Shown: positions 24,307 through 32,772 of the stretch, in pieces
Layout of the letters: each line of letters begins with the position of its first letter
Position numbering within the stretch: position 1 is the first letter of the stretch
Notes under the pieces: generated by a model
Database searches by the model: none
Told to the model about the DNA's origin: nothing
The model's input: the letters and a program-made list of their open reading frames with translations, nothing else
NCBI GenBank assembly: GCA_020633055.1
Contig: JACKEJ010000006.1
Span: forward strand, 620,001 to 684,000
DNA from: Sandaracinaceae bacterium
GTDB lineage: Bacteria > Myxococcota_A > Polyangia > Polyangiales > Houyiibacteriaceae
Length of the DNA: 64,000 nt
Direction: 5' to 3'
Translations under genes and position numbers: made by a program

Positions 24307-25116
24307 ATGGCCTTGCCCCTCTCCCCGCTGCCGCTCCGGTCGCTGCGCGACGAAGCGAGCCTCTTCGTCCGCACCGCCCGACTCATGCAGCGCGCGGGCA
24401 TGCCCATGTTCCACCCCACGCGCATCGCCGGTGGGCTGAAGGGCATCCTCGAGGACCCCAACGACACGCGTCACGTCTTCACGCTGTTCGAGTCCATGAT
24501 CGGGCCGCTGGAGGTGCGGCACGTGGGGCACTTCCTGGAGTCCGACGAGGGGCGCGCCTTGTTCGCCAAGCGGCCGCCCGTGGTGCAGGCCTTGGCCGAC
24601 CGCGACGGACTCCGGCGCATGCCGGAGGGCAGCCTCGGGCGAGCCTACTTGGCCTTCGTCGAGGCGGAGGGCATCACCGCCGACGGTCTCGTCGAGGCGT
24701 CGCGGCAGGGGCGCATCACAGAGCACGTGACCTCACCCGAGCTCGCGTTCTTGCGCGAGTACATGCGCGACACGCACGACCTGTGGCACACGCTCACGGG
24801 CTACCGCGGGGACATCGTGGGTGAGCTCGCCCTGCTGGCCTTCGGCTTCGCGCAGATGGGCAACCTGGGCGTGGGCTTCCTGGTGGCGGTCGGGCTCTTG
24901 ATGAGCGCAGTGGCAGGCAAGCCGGGCGCGAAGGGCCTCGTGGACCCACGCGTGTTCGAGAACCGCGAGGTCATCGTGGGTGGCCTGGTGCGCGGTCTAC
25001 GCGCGCGCTGGCTGCCCACCACGGACTGGCTCGCGCTGCTGGAGCAGCCCCTCGAGGACGTGCGCGCGCTGCTCGCCGTGGGCCCCGTGCCCAGCTACGA
25101 GCCCGTGCGCGCGTAG
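24307..25116 (+). CDS. Coq4-family protein
   Basis: A 269-residue protein with the Coq4 metal-binding signature: H157-D158-x2-H161-x11-E173 (DTHDLWHTLTGYRGDIVGE). Coq4 binds zinc and supports the ubiquinone biosynthesis complex. Bacterial homologues occur outside that pathway too, so the quinone role here is not certain. ATG 24307 is chosen because the residues before it are not family-like. The next gene starts 22 bases downstream on the same strand, suggesting co-transcription with the ceramidase-like membrane protein. Confidence 0.85.
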   Translation: MALPLSPLPLRSLRDEASLFVRTARLMQRAGMPMFHPTRIAGGLKGILEDPNDTRHVFTLFESMIGPLEVRHVGHFLESDEGRALFAKRPPVVQALADRDGLRRMPEGSLGRAYLAFVEAEGITADGLVEASRQGRITEHVTSPELAFLREYMRDTHDLWHTLTGYRGDIVGELALLAFGFAQMGNLGVGFLVAVGLLMSAVAGKPGAKGLVDPRVFENREVIVGGLVRGLRARWLPTTDWLALLEQPLEDVRALLAVGPVPSYEPVRA

Positions 25117-25138
25117 GGGGGACGAGACCGCGCACACC

Positions 25139-25807
25139 ATGGAGCTGTCGGCCCCCGACCTCGCCAACTCGGTGACCAGCTTTGCGACCCTCGGCGCGGG
25201 GGTGGTCACGTTGCTGCTGTGCTGGCTCGGTCGCCCCCAGCCTCTGCGGTGGCGCGTGGCCTACGGCCTGATCGTGGTGACCGGCGTGCCGACGCTGGGC
25301 TGGCACGCCACGCTCGACCCCGGCTGGCGCTGGGCGGACACGGGCTCGAACCTGCTGCTGGCGTTCGGCATCCAGGTGGCGGTGCTGCGCGACTACTACG
25401 CGCCCGCCGCGCAGCGCCGTGTGCTCTTGGCGTCCAGCACCCTCAACGCGTTGGCCGTGCTGTGGATGGGCGCCGAGACCGTGATTGGGCGCGTGCCCTT
25501 TCCGATGCGCTTCGGCCGCCACGGTGGGTTCAACGTGGGCGAGCTGGTGCTCATCCTCGACGCGCTCGGCGTGACGGCGCTCTTGTTCCGCGCCCGGAGC
25601 CAGGTACCTCCCCGGGCGCGCGGGTTGCTGACGGCGGTGTTCTTCACCTTCGTGCTCGGGGTCGTGCTGGCGTCGGCCGATGGCACCAAGGTGGACCTGC
25701 GCGTCATCAGCCACCACGCGCTGTGGCACATCGTCAGCGCGTTCGGGTTCGTGCTGCTCTGGGCGTTCAACGACGTGCGGCTGCATCCGGCGGGCACGCC
25801 GGGGTGA
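25139..25807 (+). CDS. CREST/alkaline-ceramidase-like membrane protein
   Basis: A 222-residue protein with about six or seven hydrophobic segments. H56 in LGWHATLD and D67 in RWADTG after the second helix, and H193-x3-H197 (SHHALWHI) near the C-terminus, match the His/Asp/HxxxH pattern of the CREST superfamily of membrane hydrolases (alkaline ceramidase, PAQR). The assignment rests on this motif geometry only; general sequence similarity was not tested. The gene follows the Coq4-like gene closely and is followed by repeat DNA, so it is probably the last gene of that operon. Confidence 0.5.
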   Translation: MELSAPDLANSVTSFATLGAGVVTLLLCWLGRPQPLRWRVAYGLIVVTGVPTLGWHATLDPGWRWADTGSNLLLAFGIQVAVLRDYYAPAAQRRVLLASSTLNALAVLWMGAETVIGRVPFPMRFGRHGGFNVGELVLILDALGVTALLFRARSQVPPRARGLLTAVFFTFVLGVVLASADGTKVDLRVISHHALWHIVSAFGFVLLWAFNDVRLHPAGTPG

Positions 25808-25850
25808 AGGGGGCTGTCTCGAGGACGCTCACCGATTGGGGCGTCGTGGA

Positions 25851-25924
25851 CTGAAGAGGCCTGTCTCAGAACGGAAAGATGTCCCGAAACGGGGGCGTCG
25901 CGGACTGAAGAGCCTGTCTCAGAA
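25851..25924 (+). repeat. Tandem CTGAAGAGG-CTGTCTCAGAA repeats, left flank
   Basis: Copies of a 20-base unit (CTGAAGAGGCCTGTCTCAGA at 25851, CTGAAGAGCCTGTCTCAGAA at 25905) repeat with a 54-base period, both preceded by GCGTCGTGGA or GCGTCGCGGA. A partial copy lies at 25810. They occur inverted at 26560-26579 and 26624-26643, on the far side of the REP/RAYT element. Confidence 0.7.
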
Positions 25925-25944
25925 GGGGCGATGGTCCACAAATT

Positions 25945-26539
25945 GGGGCACCCCGGACTAAAGTCCGGGGCAGCGATCAGGTGATCGCCTGCTCAAAGTC
26001 CGCCCCCTGCGGAGGCGGACTGCGCCTTGCGGGCTGCAGCCACGTGAGTGGCGGGATGGTCGCGCCTCGGTATCCGGGGTGGCGTTGACCAAGACGGTTC
26101 GTCGCTCGAGGTTCGCTGTCCCTAGCTCGCCGTTCGACGAGGACCGCAGGACATCCACGTCGTCGTTCGGCTCGTCAACGACGTGGCGCTGGGCGACCTC
26201 GTGCAGGGGCTCAAAGGCGCCTCTGCCTACGAGTTGACCGGTGCCGTTTCCCGCAAGCCCATGGCTTGCCAGGGCGGCTCCCCGGCCGAGTCCCCCTCGG
26301 TCCAGCCGACCTCGGGTCCATCGTCCGCTACGTGCAGCGCCAGCGCGAGCACCACGACGCCGCTCATTCCGCTGAACACTGAAGTGCTGTGCACGAGACG
26401 CCGCCGCGAACACCAACCAGATCCGTCTCGCCAACCACCGGCCGGCAGTCCCCAAGACGCAGTCCGCCTCCGTAGGGGGCGGACTTTGAGCAGGCGATCA
26501 GCATGATCGCTGCCCCGGACTTTAGTCCGGGGTGCCCCA
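25945..26539 (+). repeat. REP-bracketed RAYT element, copy A
   Basis: Outer hairpins CCCCGGACT-AA-AGTCCGGGG (25951-25970) and CCCCGGACT-TT-AGTCCGGGG (26513-26532), each flanked outwards by GGGGCA or TGCCCC. Inner hairpins AGTCCGCC...GGCGGACT at 25997-26021 and 26461-26485. The interior is a decayed RAYT gene. REP hairpins around a Y1 HUH transposase are the classical RAYT arrangement. Confidence 0.85.
26080..26382 (+). pseudogene. Decayed RAYT (REP-associated Y1 transposase), copy A
   Basis: Stitched frames read VRCP-stop-LAV, IHVVVRLVNDVALGDLVQ, GLKGASAYEL, and after a shift LGSIVRYVQRQREHH and AAHSAEH-stop. These match the middle and C-terminus of RAYT proteins, with the probable catalytic tyrosine in YVQRQREHH. 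The HUH motif is damaged (QDIHV where the other copy has DHVHV), there is an in-frame TAG at 26123, and at least one frameshift. The gene is not functional. Confidence 0.75.
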
Positions 26540-26559
26540 ATTCAGGGAACAGTCAGCAG

Positions 26560-26643
26560 TTCTGAGACAGCCTCTGAAGTCCGGGGCGCACCACTTCATG
26601 GACGTCCGCTGCTTCCACGCTGCTTCTGAGACAGCCTCTTCAG
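26560..26643 (-). repeat. CTGAAGAGG-CTGTCTCAGAA repeats, right flank
   Basis: Two inverted copies (TTCTGAGACAGCCTCTGAAG at 26560, TTCTGAGACAGCCTCTTCAG at 26624) 64 bases apart. They mirror the left-flank copies and so frame the REP/RAYT element at a second level. Confidence 0.7.
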
Positions 26644-26717
26644 AAAAGCGTGCCCGAGGGCCGAGGGTGCCCTTGCTGCTCCCAATCACACCACGTCAGG
26701 AACATTACTTCGAATCG

Positions 26718-26749
26718 CTGACAGTTGACACGCGAGTATCGTTTGTCAG
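26718..26749 (+). promoter_or_regulatory. Candidate promoter/operator of acyl-CoA dehydrogenase
   Basis: CTGACA at 26718-26723 and TGTCAG at 26744-26749 are inverted repeats flanking a consensus -35 hexamer TTGACA (26725-26730). No good -10 is evident, with AGACTG at the expected distance. The start codon is at 26768. An operator overlapping the -35 would fit repression by a fatty-acid type regulator. Confidence 0.4.
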
Positions 26750-26767
26750 ACTGAATCGGCATTCATC

Positions 26768-28582
26768 ATGACCCACTTCAAGAGCAACCTCCGCGACCTC
26801 CAGTTCAACCTCTTCGAGTACGGGCGCATCCAGAGCGTGCTCGGCACCGGCCCCTTCGCCGAGATGGACGAAGACACCGCCCGCAGCGTGCTGCTGGAGG
26901 TGGAGAAGCTCGCGACGGGCGTCATCGCCGACAGCTTCGAGCCGGGCGACCGTGAGCCGCTGAAGCTGGAGGAGGGCGACGTGACTTTGCCGCCCAGCAT
27001 CCGCGCGGGCATCGACGCGTTCTACGAGGGCGGCTGGCAGGCGCTCGAGCTGCCGCCACACCTCGGTGGCGTTGGCGCGCCTCCCAGCGTGCGCTGGGCC
27101 TCGCTGGAGTTGGTGTGTGGCGCCAGCCCCGCCGTCGCGTTCTATCTGTTCGGCACGTTCATCGCGACCATCATCGACCGGCTGGGCACCGAGGCGCAGA
27201 AGGAGCGCTACGTGCGCCAGATGCTCGAGAAGCGCTGGGGCGGCACCATGGTGCTGACCGAGCCGGACGCGGGCTCGGACGTGGGCGCGGGCCGCAGCAA
27301 GGCCGTGCACGTCGAGGGCGACGTGTGGCAGATCGAGGGCACCAAGCGCTTCATCACCAACGGTGACTTCGACGGGCCGGACAACATCGTGCACCTGGTG
27401 CTGGCGCGCCCCGAGGGCGCAGCGGCCGGCACCAAGGGCCTCAGCCTCTTCATCGTGCCCAAGTTCTGGGTGGAGGAGGACGGCACGCTCGGCGCGCGCA
27501 ACGGTGTGTTCGTGAGCGCCATCGAGAAGAAGATGGGCCTCTCTGCGTCGGCCACCTGCGAGCTGACCATGGGCGACAGCATCCCGTGCCGCGGCCTCTT
27601 GGTGGGCGAAGTGCACGACGGCATCCGGCAGATGTTCCGCGTCATCGAGCACGCGCGCATGTTCATCGGGCTCAAGTCCATGTCCACCGCGTCCACCGGT
27701 TACCTGAACGCGCTGGCCTACGCCAAGGAGCGCGTGCAGGGCGCCGACATGAAGCAGATGGCGGACAAGAGCGCGCCACGCGTGCGCATCATCGAGCACC
27801 CGGACGTGCGCCGCACGCTCATGCTGCAGAAGGCGCACGTGGAGGGCATGCGCGCGCTGACCTACTGGGGCGCGCGCATCCAGGACGACATCGCGGCCAT
27901 GGCGGCGGACCCCAACCACAGCAAGGCCGAGCTGGACGAGCTGGAGCGGCGCTCCGACCTGCTGCTGCCGCTCATCAAGGGCTACAACTCCGAGAAGGCC
28001 TACGAGCTGCTGGCCGTGTCGCTGCAGACCTTCGGCGGGTCGGGCTACTGCAAGGACTACCCCATCGAGCAGTACATCCGCGACCAGAAGATCGACACGC
28101 TGTACGAGGGCACCACACACATCCAGGCGCTCGACCTGGTGTTCCGCAAGATCGCCCGCGACGGCGGCGCCACGCTGCGTGGGGTGCTGGGCGACGCGCA
28201 GGCGCTCCTGAAGGAAGAGCGCGGCGGGCCGGCGTTCGCCAACGAGCGCGCCCTGCTGGCCGAGGCGCTCGGCACCATGCAGCAGATGCTGATGGCGTGC
28301 ATGGCCTTCATGAAGGAGTCCATCTACCTCATCGGGTTCAACGCCAACCGCATGCTGGAGTCGCTGGCCGAGGTCATCATCGCGTACCTGCTGCTGGACC
28401 AGGCGGTGCTGGCCGCGAAGAGCCGCGAGGGCGCGAGCGAGGCGGACGTGGCGTTCTACAACGGCAAGATCGCGTCGGCGCGCTTCTTCGCCAAGGAGGT
28501 TCTACCCGAGCTGAGCGTCCGCCTGCGGCAGCTCAAGGCCACGGACCTGGGGCTGATGGACCTGGACGAGGCCGCCTTCTGA
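26768..28582 (+). CDS. Acyl-CoA dehydrogenase
   Basis: A 604-residue FAD enzyme of the longer acyl-CoA dehydrogenase type. The N-terminal helical domain precedes the signature MVLTEPDAGSDVGAG (about residues 160-175) and KRFITNGDFD. The catalytic base is E447 in LYEGTTHIQALDL. A C-terminal extension of about 130 helical residues follows, as in FadE-like long forms. It removes alpha,beta hydrogens from acyl-CoA and passes electrons to ETF. Its 3' end overlaps the convergent membrane protein gene by 81 bases. Confidence 0.95.
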   Translation: MTHFKSNLRDLQFNLFEYGRIQSVLGTGPFAEMDEDTARSVLLEVEKLATGVIADSFEPGDREPLKLEEGDVTLPPSIRAGIDAFYEGGWQALELPPHLGGVGAPPSVRWASLELVCGASPAVAFYLFGTFIATIIDRLGTEAQKERYVRQMLEKRWGGTMVLTEPDAGSDVGAGRSKAVHVEGDVWQIEGTKRFITNGDFDGPDNIVHLVLARPEGAAAGTKGLSLFIVPKFWVEEDGTLGARNGVFVSAIEKKMGLSASATCELTMGDSIPCRGLLVGEVHDGIRQMFRVIEHARMFIGLKSMSTASTGYLNALAYAKERVQGADMKQMADKSAPRVRIIEHPDVRRTLMLQKAHVEGMRALTYWGARIQDDIAAMAADPNHSKAELDELERRSDLLLPLIKGYNSEKAYELLAVSLQTFGGSGYCKDYPIEQYIRDQKIDTLYEGTTHIQALDLVFRKIARDGGATLRGVLGDAQALLKEERGGPAFANERALLAEALGTMQQMLMACMAFMKESIYLIGFNANRMLESLAEVIIAYLLLDQAVLAAKSREGASEADVAFYNGKIASARFFAKEVLPELSVRLRQLKATDLGLMDLDEAAF

Positions 28583-29929
28583 GCTGGCGCTTGGGCCCGA
28601 GCCGCGCGGTGCGTCCGTGCCGTGCGGTGAGCCCAGCGCGCGGCGCGGGCCGACAACGGCGAGCCCCAGCGTGAGCGCGTAGAGCGTGAGGGCGGGGCCC
28701 GCCTTGAACGTGGGGAGCAGCGCGCACTGCAGTGGGGTCCAGCGTGCCGCCGGGTCCCACACGCGCGGGTCGTGCGCCGTGTCCCACAGCCAGAACGGCG
28801 TGGGGGCAGTCATGAGCAGCACGCACACCACCGCGACGCCGGTGACCACGGGGCGCCGCAGTCCGTGCGCCGCGCGCGTCACCAACAGCCCCGCCAGCAG
28901 CACGCCGGCGTAGTGGTGCTCCCACACGTGCGCGTACGACACGAAGTGCCCCAGGAGCAGGGCCGCGCCCGCCGTCTCCGTGCCGTGCGGACGCTTGCGC
29001 ACGCGGAGGACCACCGCGCACGCCAGCGCGAGGGCACCGATGCGCAGCCACCACGCTGCCGCGTCCACCTCCGCGGGGCCGAAGGGCAGGGCCTCGAGCG
29101 CGCGCCCCCACTGCGCCGCAGCGTGCAGCGCGCCGTAGTTGCCGGCGTCCGAGGTGGGAGCCAGGTGCGTGGCCCCGAAGTTCAGTTGCAGGAAGGTGCG
29201 CCACGCGTCGGGGCGCTGGGCTGCGTCCGCGCCCAACAGCAGCGTGAAGGCGCTGAACACCACGAACGGCTCCGGGCGGCGGCGCAGCAAGGCGGGCACC
29301 GCCACCAGCGGGAAGGTCTTCAGGAACGCCCCCGCGGCCAGCGCGAGAGGCGCGACCAGCGGCCGCTCCCACGCCAGCAGCAGCGCGATGAACGCGCACG
29401 CCGTGGCCGCGAACGTGAACTGCCCCATCTGAAGTTCCAGCAGGAAGGGCGTGGACAGCAGCAGGGCGCACGCCCCGAACCATTGCAGCCCGCCCGCGGT
29501 GTAGCGCCACCACACGCGCAGGCAGGCGAGCAGCAGCAGCTCGAGCAGCGCGCACCACAGCACAAAGGCGGCGCGCGGGCTGAGCATGCTGAGCGCCGCG
29601 CCCAGCGAGGAGGCCACCACGGGCGAGTAGCGGTAAGGGAACGCGTAGGGCACGCCCGCGTCGTCGGGGATGCGCCCATACACGTCTTGCCCGGCGCGCG
29701 CCGCCGCCCCTGCGCCGTAGAGCGCCATGAAGTCCGCCCCGGGCCCCATGCGGTGCGTCCCGTCGTTGAACAGGAAGCGCAGCGGGGCCTCGGCGGGGGG
29801 CGCGCCAAAGGGCTGCCGCACGATGGACCACGCCGCCGCCAGGTGCACGACGCCCAGCACCGCGAGCAGCGCAAGCGCCCACGCGGGCGAGCGGCTCTCG
29901 GAGGGCGGCGTGTCGGGGCGTGGGCGCAT
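28502..29929 (-). CDS. GT87/DUF2029-type polytopic mannosyltransferase-like protein
   Basis: A 475-residue integral membrane protein with about ten hydrophobic segments. After the first helix there is a loop with DFMALYGAG and YPYRYSP-like text (YAFPYRYSPVVASSL), then LELQMGQF; a Q-x-GQ after a helix and the YRYSP motif are typical of DUF2029/GT87 polyprenol-phosphate-mannose-dependent glycosyltransferases. A start at 29929 avoids a 26-base overlap with the upstream gene; 29965 is also possible. The last 27 codons are antisense to the acyl-CoA dehydrogenase gene and have unusual composition, so the true C-terminus may be recently extended. Confidence 0.75.
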   Translation of the reverse strand: MRPRPDTPPSESRSPAWALALLAVLGVVHLAAAWSIVRQPFGAPPAEAPLRFLFNDGTHRMGPGADFMALYGAGAAARAGQDVYGRIPDDAGVPYAFPYRYSPVVASSLGAALSMLSPRAAFVLWCALLELLLLACLRVWWRYTAGGLQWFGACALLLSTPFLLELQMGQFTFAATACAFIALLLAWERPLVAPLALAAGAFLKTFPLVAVPALLRRRPEPFVVFSAFTLLLGADAAQRPDAWRTFLQLNFGATHLAPTSDAGNYGALHAAAQWGRALEALPFGPAEVDAAAWWLRIGALALACAVVLRVRKRPHGTETAGAALLLGHFVSYAHVWEHHYAGVLLAGLLVTRAAHGLRRPVVTGVAVVCVLLMTAPTPFWLWDTAHDPRVWDPAARWTPLQCALLPTFKAGPALTLYALTLGLAVVGPRRALGSPHGTDAPRGSGPSASSEGGLVQVHQPQVRGLELPQADAQLG

Positions 29930-29939
29930 GGGGCTCGGC

Positions 29940-31757
29940 TCAGCGGTAGGGCGCCATGTCAGCACCCGACAGCCGTGTCACGCACGTGGCAAACGCCTCG
30001 GCGGTCCCCAGCAGCGTGTCGGGGCGCGCCAGCGAGGGCAGGGTGGCGCCCACGCGGCCGCGGTGAACGAAGCCCGTGCCGCGCACGGCCTTGCCCAGGG
30101 CGTCGCGCCAGGCGTCCGTGTCCACCCCTTCGGGCAAGGTGGTGCTCAGCTCGCTGCTCACGGGGGTGCCGTCTTCCCAGCGGTGCGTGAGCACCAAGGG
30201 CACGCCCCGCATGGACCAGTCCACCAGCGCGAAGTCCCCCGGGCGCAGGCGCGCGCCGTGGGCTCGGCTGAGCGCGCGCCACGCGTCGGCGTCGGCCGCG
30301 AAGGCGCTCGGGGGCGCGATGCCTGCGAGCAGCGGCGCGACGACGCTGGCCAGCCGGTGCACCTCGCGCACGAAGCGTACCAGGCTCGCTTCCCGGTAGA
30401 CGCCGCCGCGACGCAGCACGACCACGCGCTCGTCGTCGAGGCCCGCCTCGTCGAATGCGAACAGCGCGTCACGCAGCGCCGGGGTCAGCAGCGAGGCCGC
30501 CTGTTCCGGCTCACGCGCCTTCACGGTGAAGCGGCGGTGAAGCGACCGATCCAGGGCGGCGTGCGGCTTCCCGAAGTCGGTCCACCTGCGCTCCGCCACG
30601 CGCAGGTCCAGCCCGAGGGCCGGCCAGCTGAGCTCGGCGGTCACACACGGGCCCGTGTCGTCCGCGCTCACGAGGGAGCTCCGCTGCGTTCGCCGCTTGC
30701 GTGCCGCGCCCTCTTCCTCCGCCAGCACCACGGACACCTCGTGGCAGGCGAAGCTGCCCACCCCGTGCTCGGCGTCGTAGCGCAGGTCGCGAAGACCGCT
30801 CAGGCGCAGCTTCTGCACCTCGCGGAGGGCCGCCTGCCACACGGTGGCGTGACGCGCGCTGCCGAGCAGCGGCACCACGGACGCTTCCTTGGTGCCCTTC
30901 GAGCGCAGCGCCACGGCGGGCACGCGCAGGACGATGTCCGATCCCAGCGCCACCACGGCCCGCGCTTCGATGGCGTGGGTGACGCGGATGTAGGGCGAGC
31001 GGAACGTCGGTGCGAGGTCTTTGGGGATGGCCAGCCGAAACGGGATGGACGCACCGTCGGCCGGGGTGCCCTTGTGCAGGACCCACGTGCGATGGTCCAC
31101 GTCGGTCGTGCCCGTGCTGCTCTTCACCAGCGGCGTCTCCACCGTCACGCACGCCAGCTCCACCCGACGCACGCGCTTGTTGCCCAGCCCCGTGAGGGCG
31201 ACGGCGCCCGCCAGCTGCCCGCCTATCGCCAGCCGATCGTCTTCGAGCGACAACTCCAGCACGGGGGTGTCATCGCGCTGCTCACCGCGCAGCGTGGTGA
31301 ACAGCTGCGGCCGAGGGCGGCCAGGACCCTCGGGCGGGGTCTCCACCGGCACGGTGTAAGCTGCCTGGCGGTCTGGCCACCATGGGATGTGCACGCGCAC
31401 GCCGAGGGTGTAGGAGATGGATGCGAGGCGGCTCTTGTACGCGGGTGGCGCGTCACGTGGGATGTCGAAGGTGACCATTCTCTCCGACGTCCCCGGCGCG
31501 AGCACCCCCGCGTCGAAGCGTGCGCGCAGCCGCATCACCTCGCGGCGGTGGTAGTGCGACGTGCGATCGTCGCCGCTGCCGCTGGTATGCTCGTAGCGCG
31601 ACTCGCGCCCGACGAGCGTGACCTCGATGAGGTCGTACGGTGTCTCGCTCCGGCTGGTGAGCACGACACGCGCGTGCAGGCGCTCCCCCGGGGTGGGTCG
31701 CTGGGGGCTCAGGTACACGCTGAGGTCGGGGCGGCTGCGCACGCGCGGAGCATACAC
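29940..31757 (-). CDS. Arrestin-like fold protein
   Basis: A 605-residue cytoplasmic protein with no signal peptide. Residues 8-160 (SVYLSPQRPTPGERL, ETPYDLIEVTLVGRES, APGTSERMVTFDIP) and 175-330 (DDRLAIGGQLAGAVALTG, TPLVKSSTG, SIPFRLAIPKDLAPTF, VTHAIEARAVV) form two successive beta-sandwich domains with the arrestin N/C order, including the SIPFRLAIP-type strand. Residues 340-605 are a separate region with HR-rich helices and no recognised domain. Bacterial arrestin-like proteins include Spo0M. It may be co-transcribed with the downstream GT87-like gene. Confidence 0.7.
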   Translation of the reverse strand: MYAPRVRSRPDLSVYLSPQRPTPGERLHARVVLTSRSETPYDLIEVTLVGRESRYEHTSGSGDDRTSHYHRREVMRLRARFDAGVLAPGTSERMVTFDIPRDAPPAYKSRLASISYTLGVRVHIPWWPDRQAAYTVPVETPPEGPGRPRPQLFTTLRGEQRDDTPVLELSLEDDRLAIGGQLAGAVALTGLGNKRVRRVELACVTVETPLVKSSTGTTDVDHRTWVLHKGTPADGASIPFRLAIPKDLAPTFRSPYIRVTHAIEARAVVALGSDIVLRVPAVALRSKGTKEASVVPLLGSARHATVWQAALREVQKLRLSGLRDLRYDAEHGVGSFACHEVSVVLAEEEGAARKRRTQRSSLVSADDTGPCVTAELSWPALGLDLRVAERRWTDFGKPHAALDRSLHRRFTVKAREPEQAASLLTPALRDALFAFDEAGLDDERVVVLRRGGVYREASLVRFVREVHRLASVVAPLLAGIAPPSAFAADADAWRALSRAHGARLRPGDFALVDWSMRGVPLVLTHRWEDGTPVSSELSTTLPEGVDTDAWRDALGKAVRGTGFVHRGRVGATLPSLARPDTLLGTAEAFATCVTRLSGADMAPYR

Positions 31758-31791
31758 GGGCGGGGCCGCGCTCCGTGCCGCGCGTCGTCGC

Positions 31792-32670
31792 TCACCGGGT
31801 CTGAATCGCCGCGACCTCTCCCGCAGTGAGCGCGCGGTCGTAGAGCGCCACCTCGTCGATGATGCCGGCGAACGGATACAGGGTCCCGCCGCCCGAGCCC
31901 GTGCCCATGCCGATGCGCAGTGGCCGCGTGTGGGTCGCGTTGTAGTTGCTGGTCATGCGCGCGATCTCCGCGCCGTCCAGGTACAAGACCGCGTCGGTCC
32001 CGTCGTAGGTCACGGCGACGTGGTGCCAGACGTCGTCCTGGGTCCCGTCGAAAAGATCGGAGTTCCAGGGGTTGCCCGTGGCGTTGGGGGGATCGGGTGC
32101 GAAGTACAGCTCCCACCGGCCCGTCGGCGCCAGGTTCCGCGCGAACACGTTGAAGCCCGACACGGGGTTGTCGTCCCGCCAGGTGTACAGGCTGCCGAAG
32201 CCGCTGATGGCAGCCCAGTCCACGCGGGTCCACACAGAGACCGAGAACGTGGGGCTCGCGAGGTCGGCAAAGAACGACACCTCGACGTAGGCGTTCGCGG
32301 GGAACCGGCACGCTCCGTCGGCGGTCGCGAAGCGGTCGGCTTCGCTGGTGAGGGTGCCGACGACCGCGCCGTCGTGCGCGCCCCAGGTGTCTTCGGGGCT
32401 GCAGCCATCGAGCGCATAGAACGCGATCAGGTCGGGCTGGCCGTCGCCGTCGGGGTCCGTGATCACGTCGTCGATGCCTGGGCCCCCGGCGTCCACCATG
32501 GCGTCGGACGCCGCGTCGACAGGGGCGGCATCCGCTCCAGCGTCGCCCACGCCAACGTCGGTGCCGCAGGCCCCGGGACTATCCGAGCACGGCGTCTGGA
32601 ACGCGATGCGCCCACAGGCCGGGGCGCACAGCGCGAGGAGGACGGTGAGCACTGCCCTCCGGCCAGTCAT
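31792..32670 (-). CDS. LamG-domain lipoprotein
   Basis: A 292-residue lipoprotein. Signal AVLTVLLALCAPAC ends at a lipobox Cys, followed by an Asp/Ala/Gly linker (residues 30-75) and a DPDGDGQPD calcium-binding-like motif. A concanavalin-like LamG/LamGL domain follows (VEVSFFADLASPTFSVSVW, DVWHHVAVTYDGTDAVLYLD, GIIDEVALYDRALTAGEVAAI). LamGL domains bind glycans or proteins at the cell surface. The start at 32670 is set by the signal peptide. Confidence 0.88.
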   Translation of the reverse strand: MTGRRAVLTVLLALCAPACGRIAFQTPCSDSPGACGTDVGVGDAGADAAPVDAASDAMVDAGGPGIDDVITDPDGDGQPDLIAFYALDGCSPEDTWGAHDGAVVGTLTSEADRFATADGACRFPANAYVEVSFFADLASPTFSVSVWTRVDWAAISGFGSLYTWRDDNPVSGFNVFARNLAPTGRWELYFAPDPPNATGNPWNSDLFDGTQDDVWHHVAVTYDGTDAVLYLDGAEIARMTSNYNATHTRPLRIGMGTGSGGGTLYPFAGIIDEVALYDRALTAGEVAAIQTR

Positions 32671-32772
32671 GCCGTGGGGCTGGCGCGACTGGGGTGCGGC
32701 CGTAGCGACGCATGACGCTGCTTCCAAGCCTGCACTGTAGAGCGCTGCCCGCCGCGAGCGCAACGCAGGCGC

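Noticed and set aside
23335..24726. A minus-strand frame crossing the AT-rich island
   Set aside because: It runs out of frame over the di-haem gene and antisense to the Coq4-like gene, with no recognisable protein.
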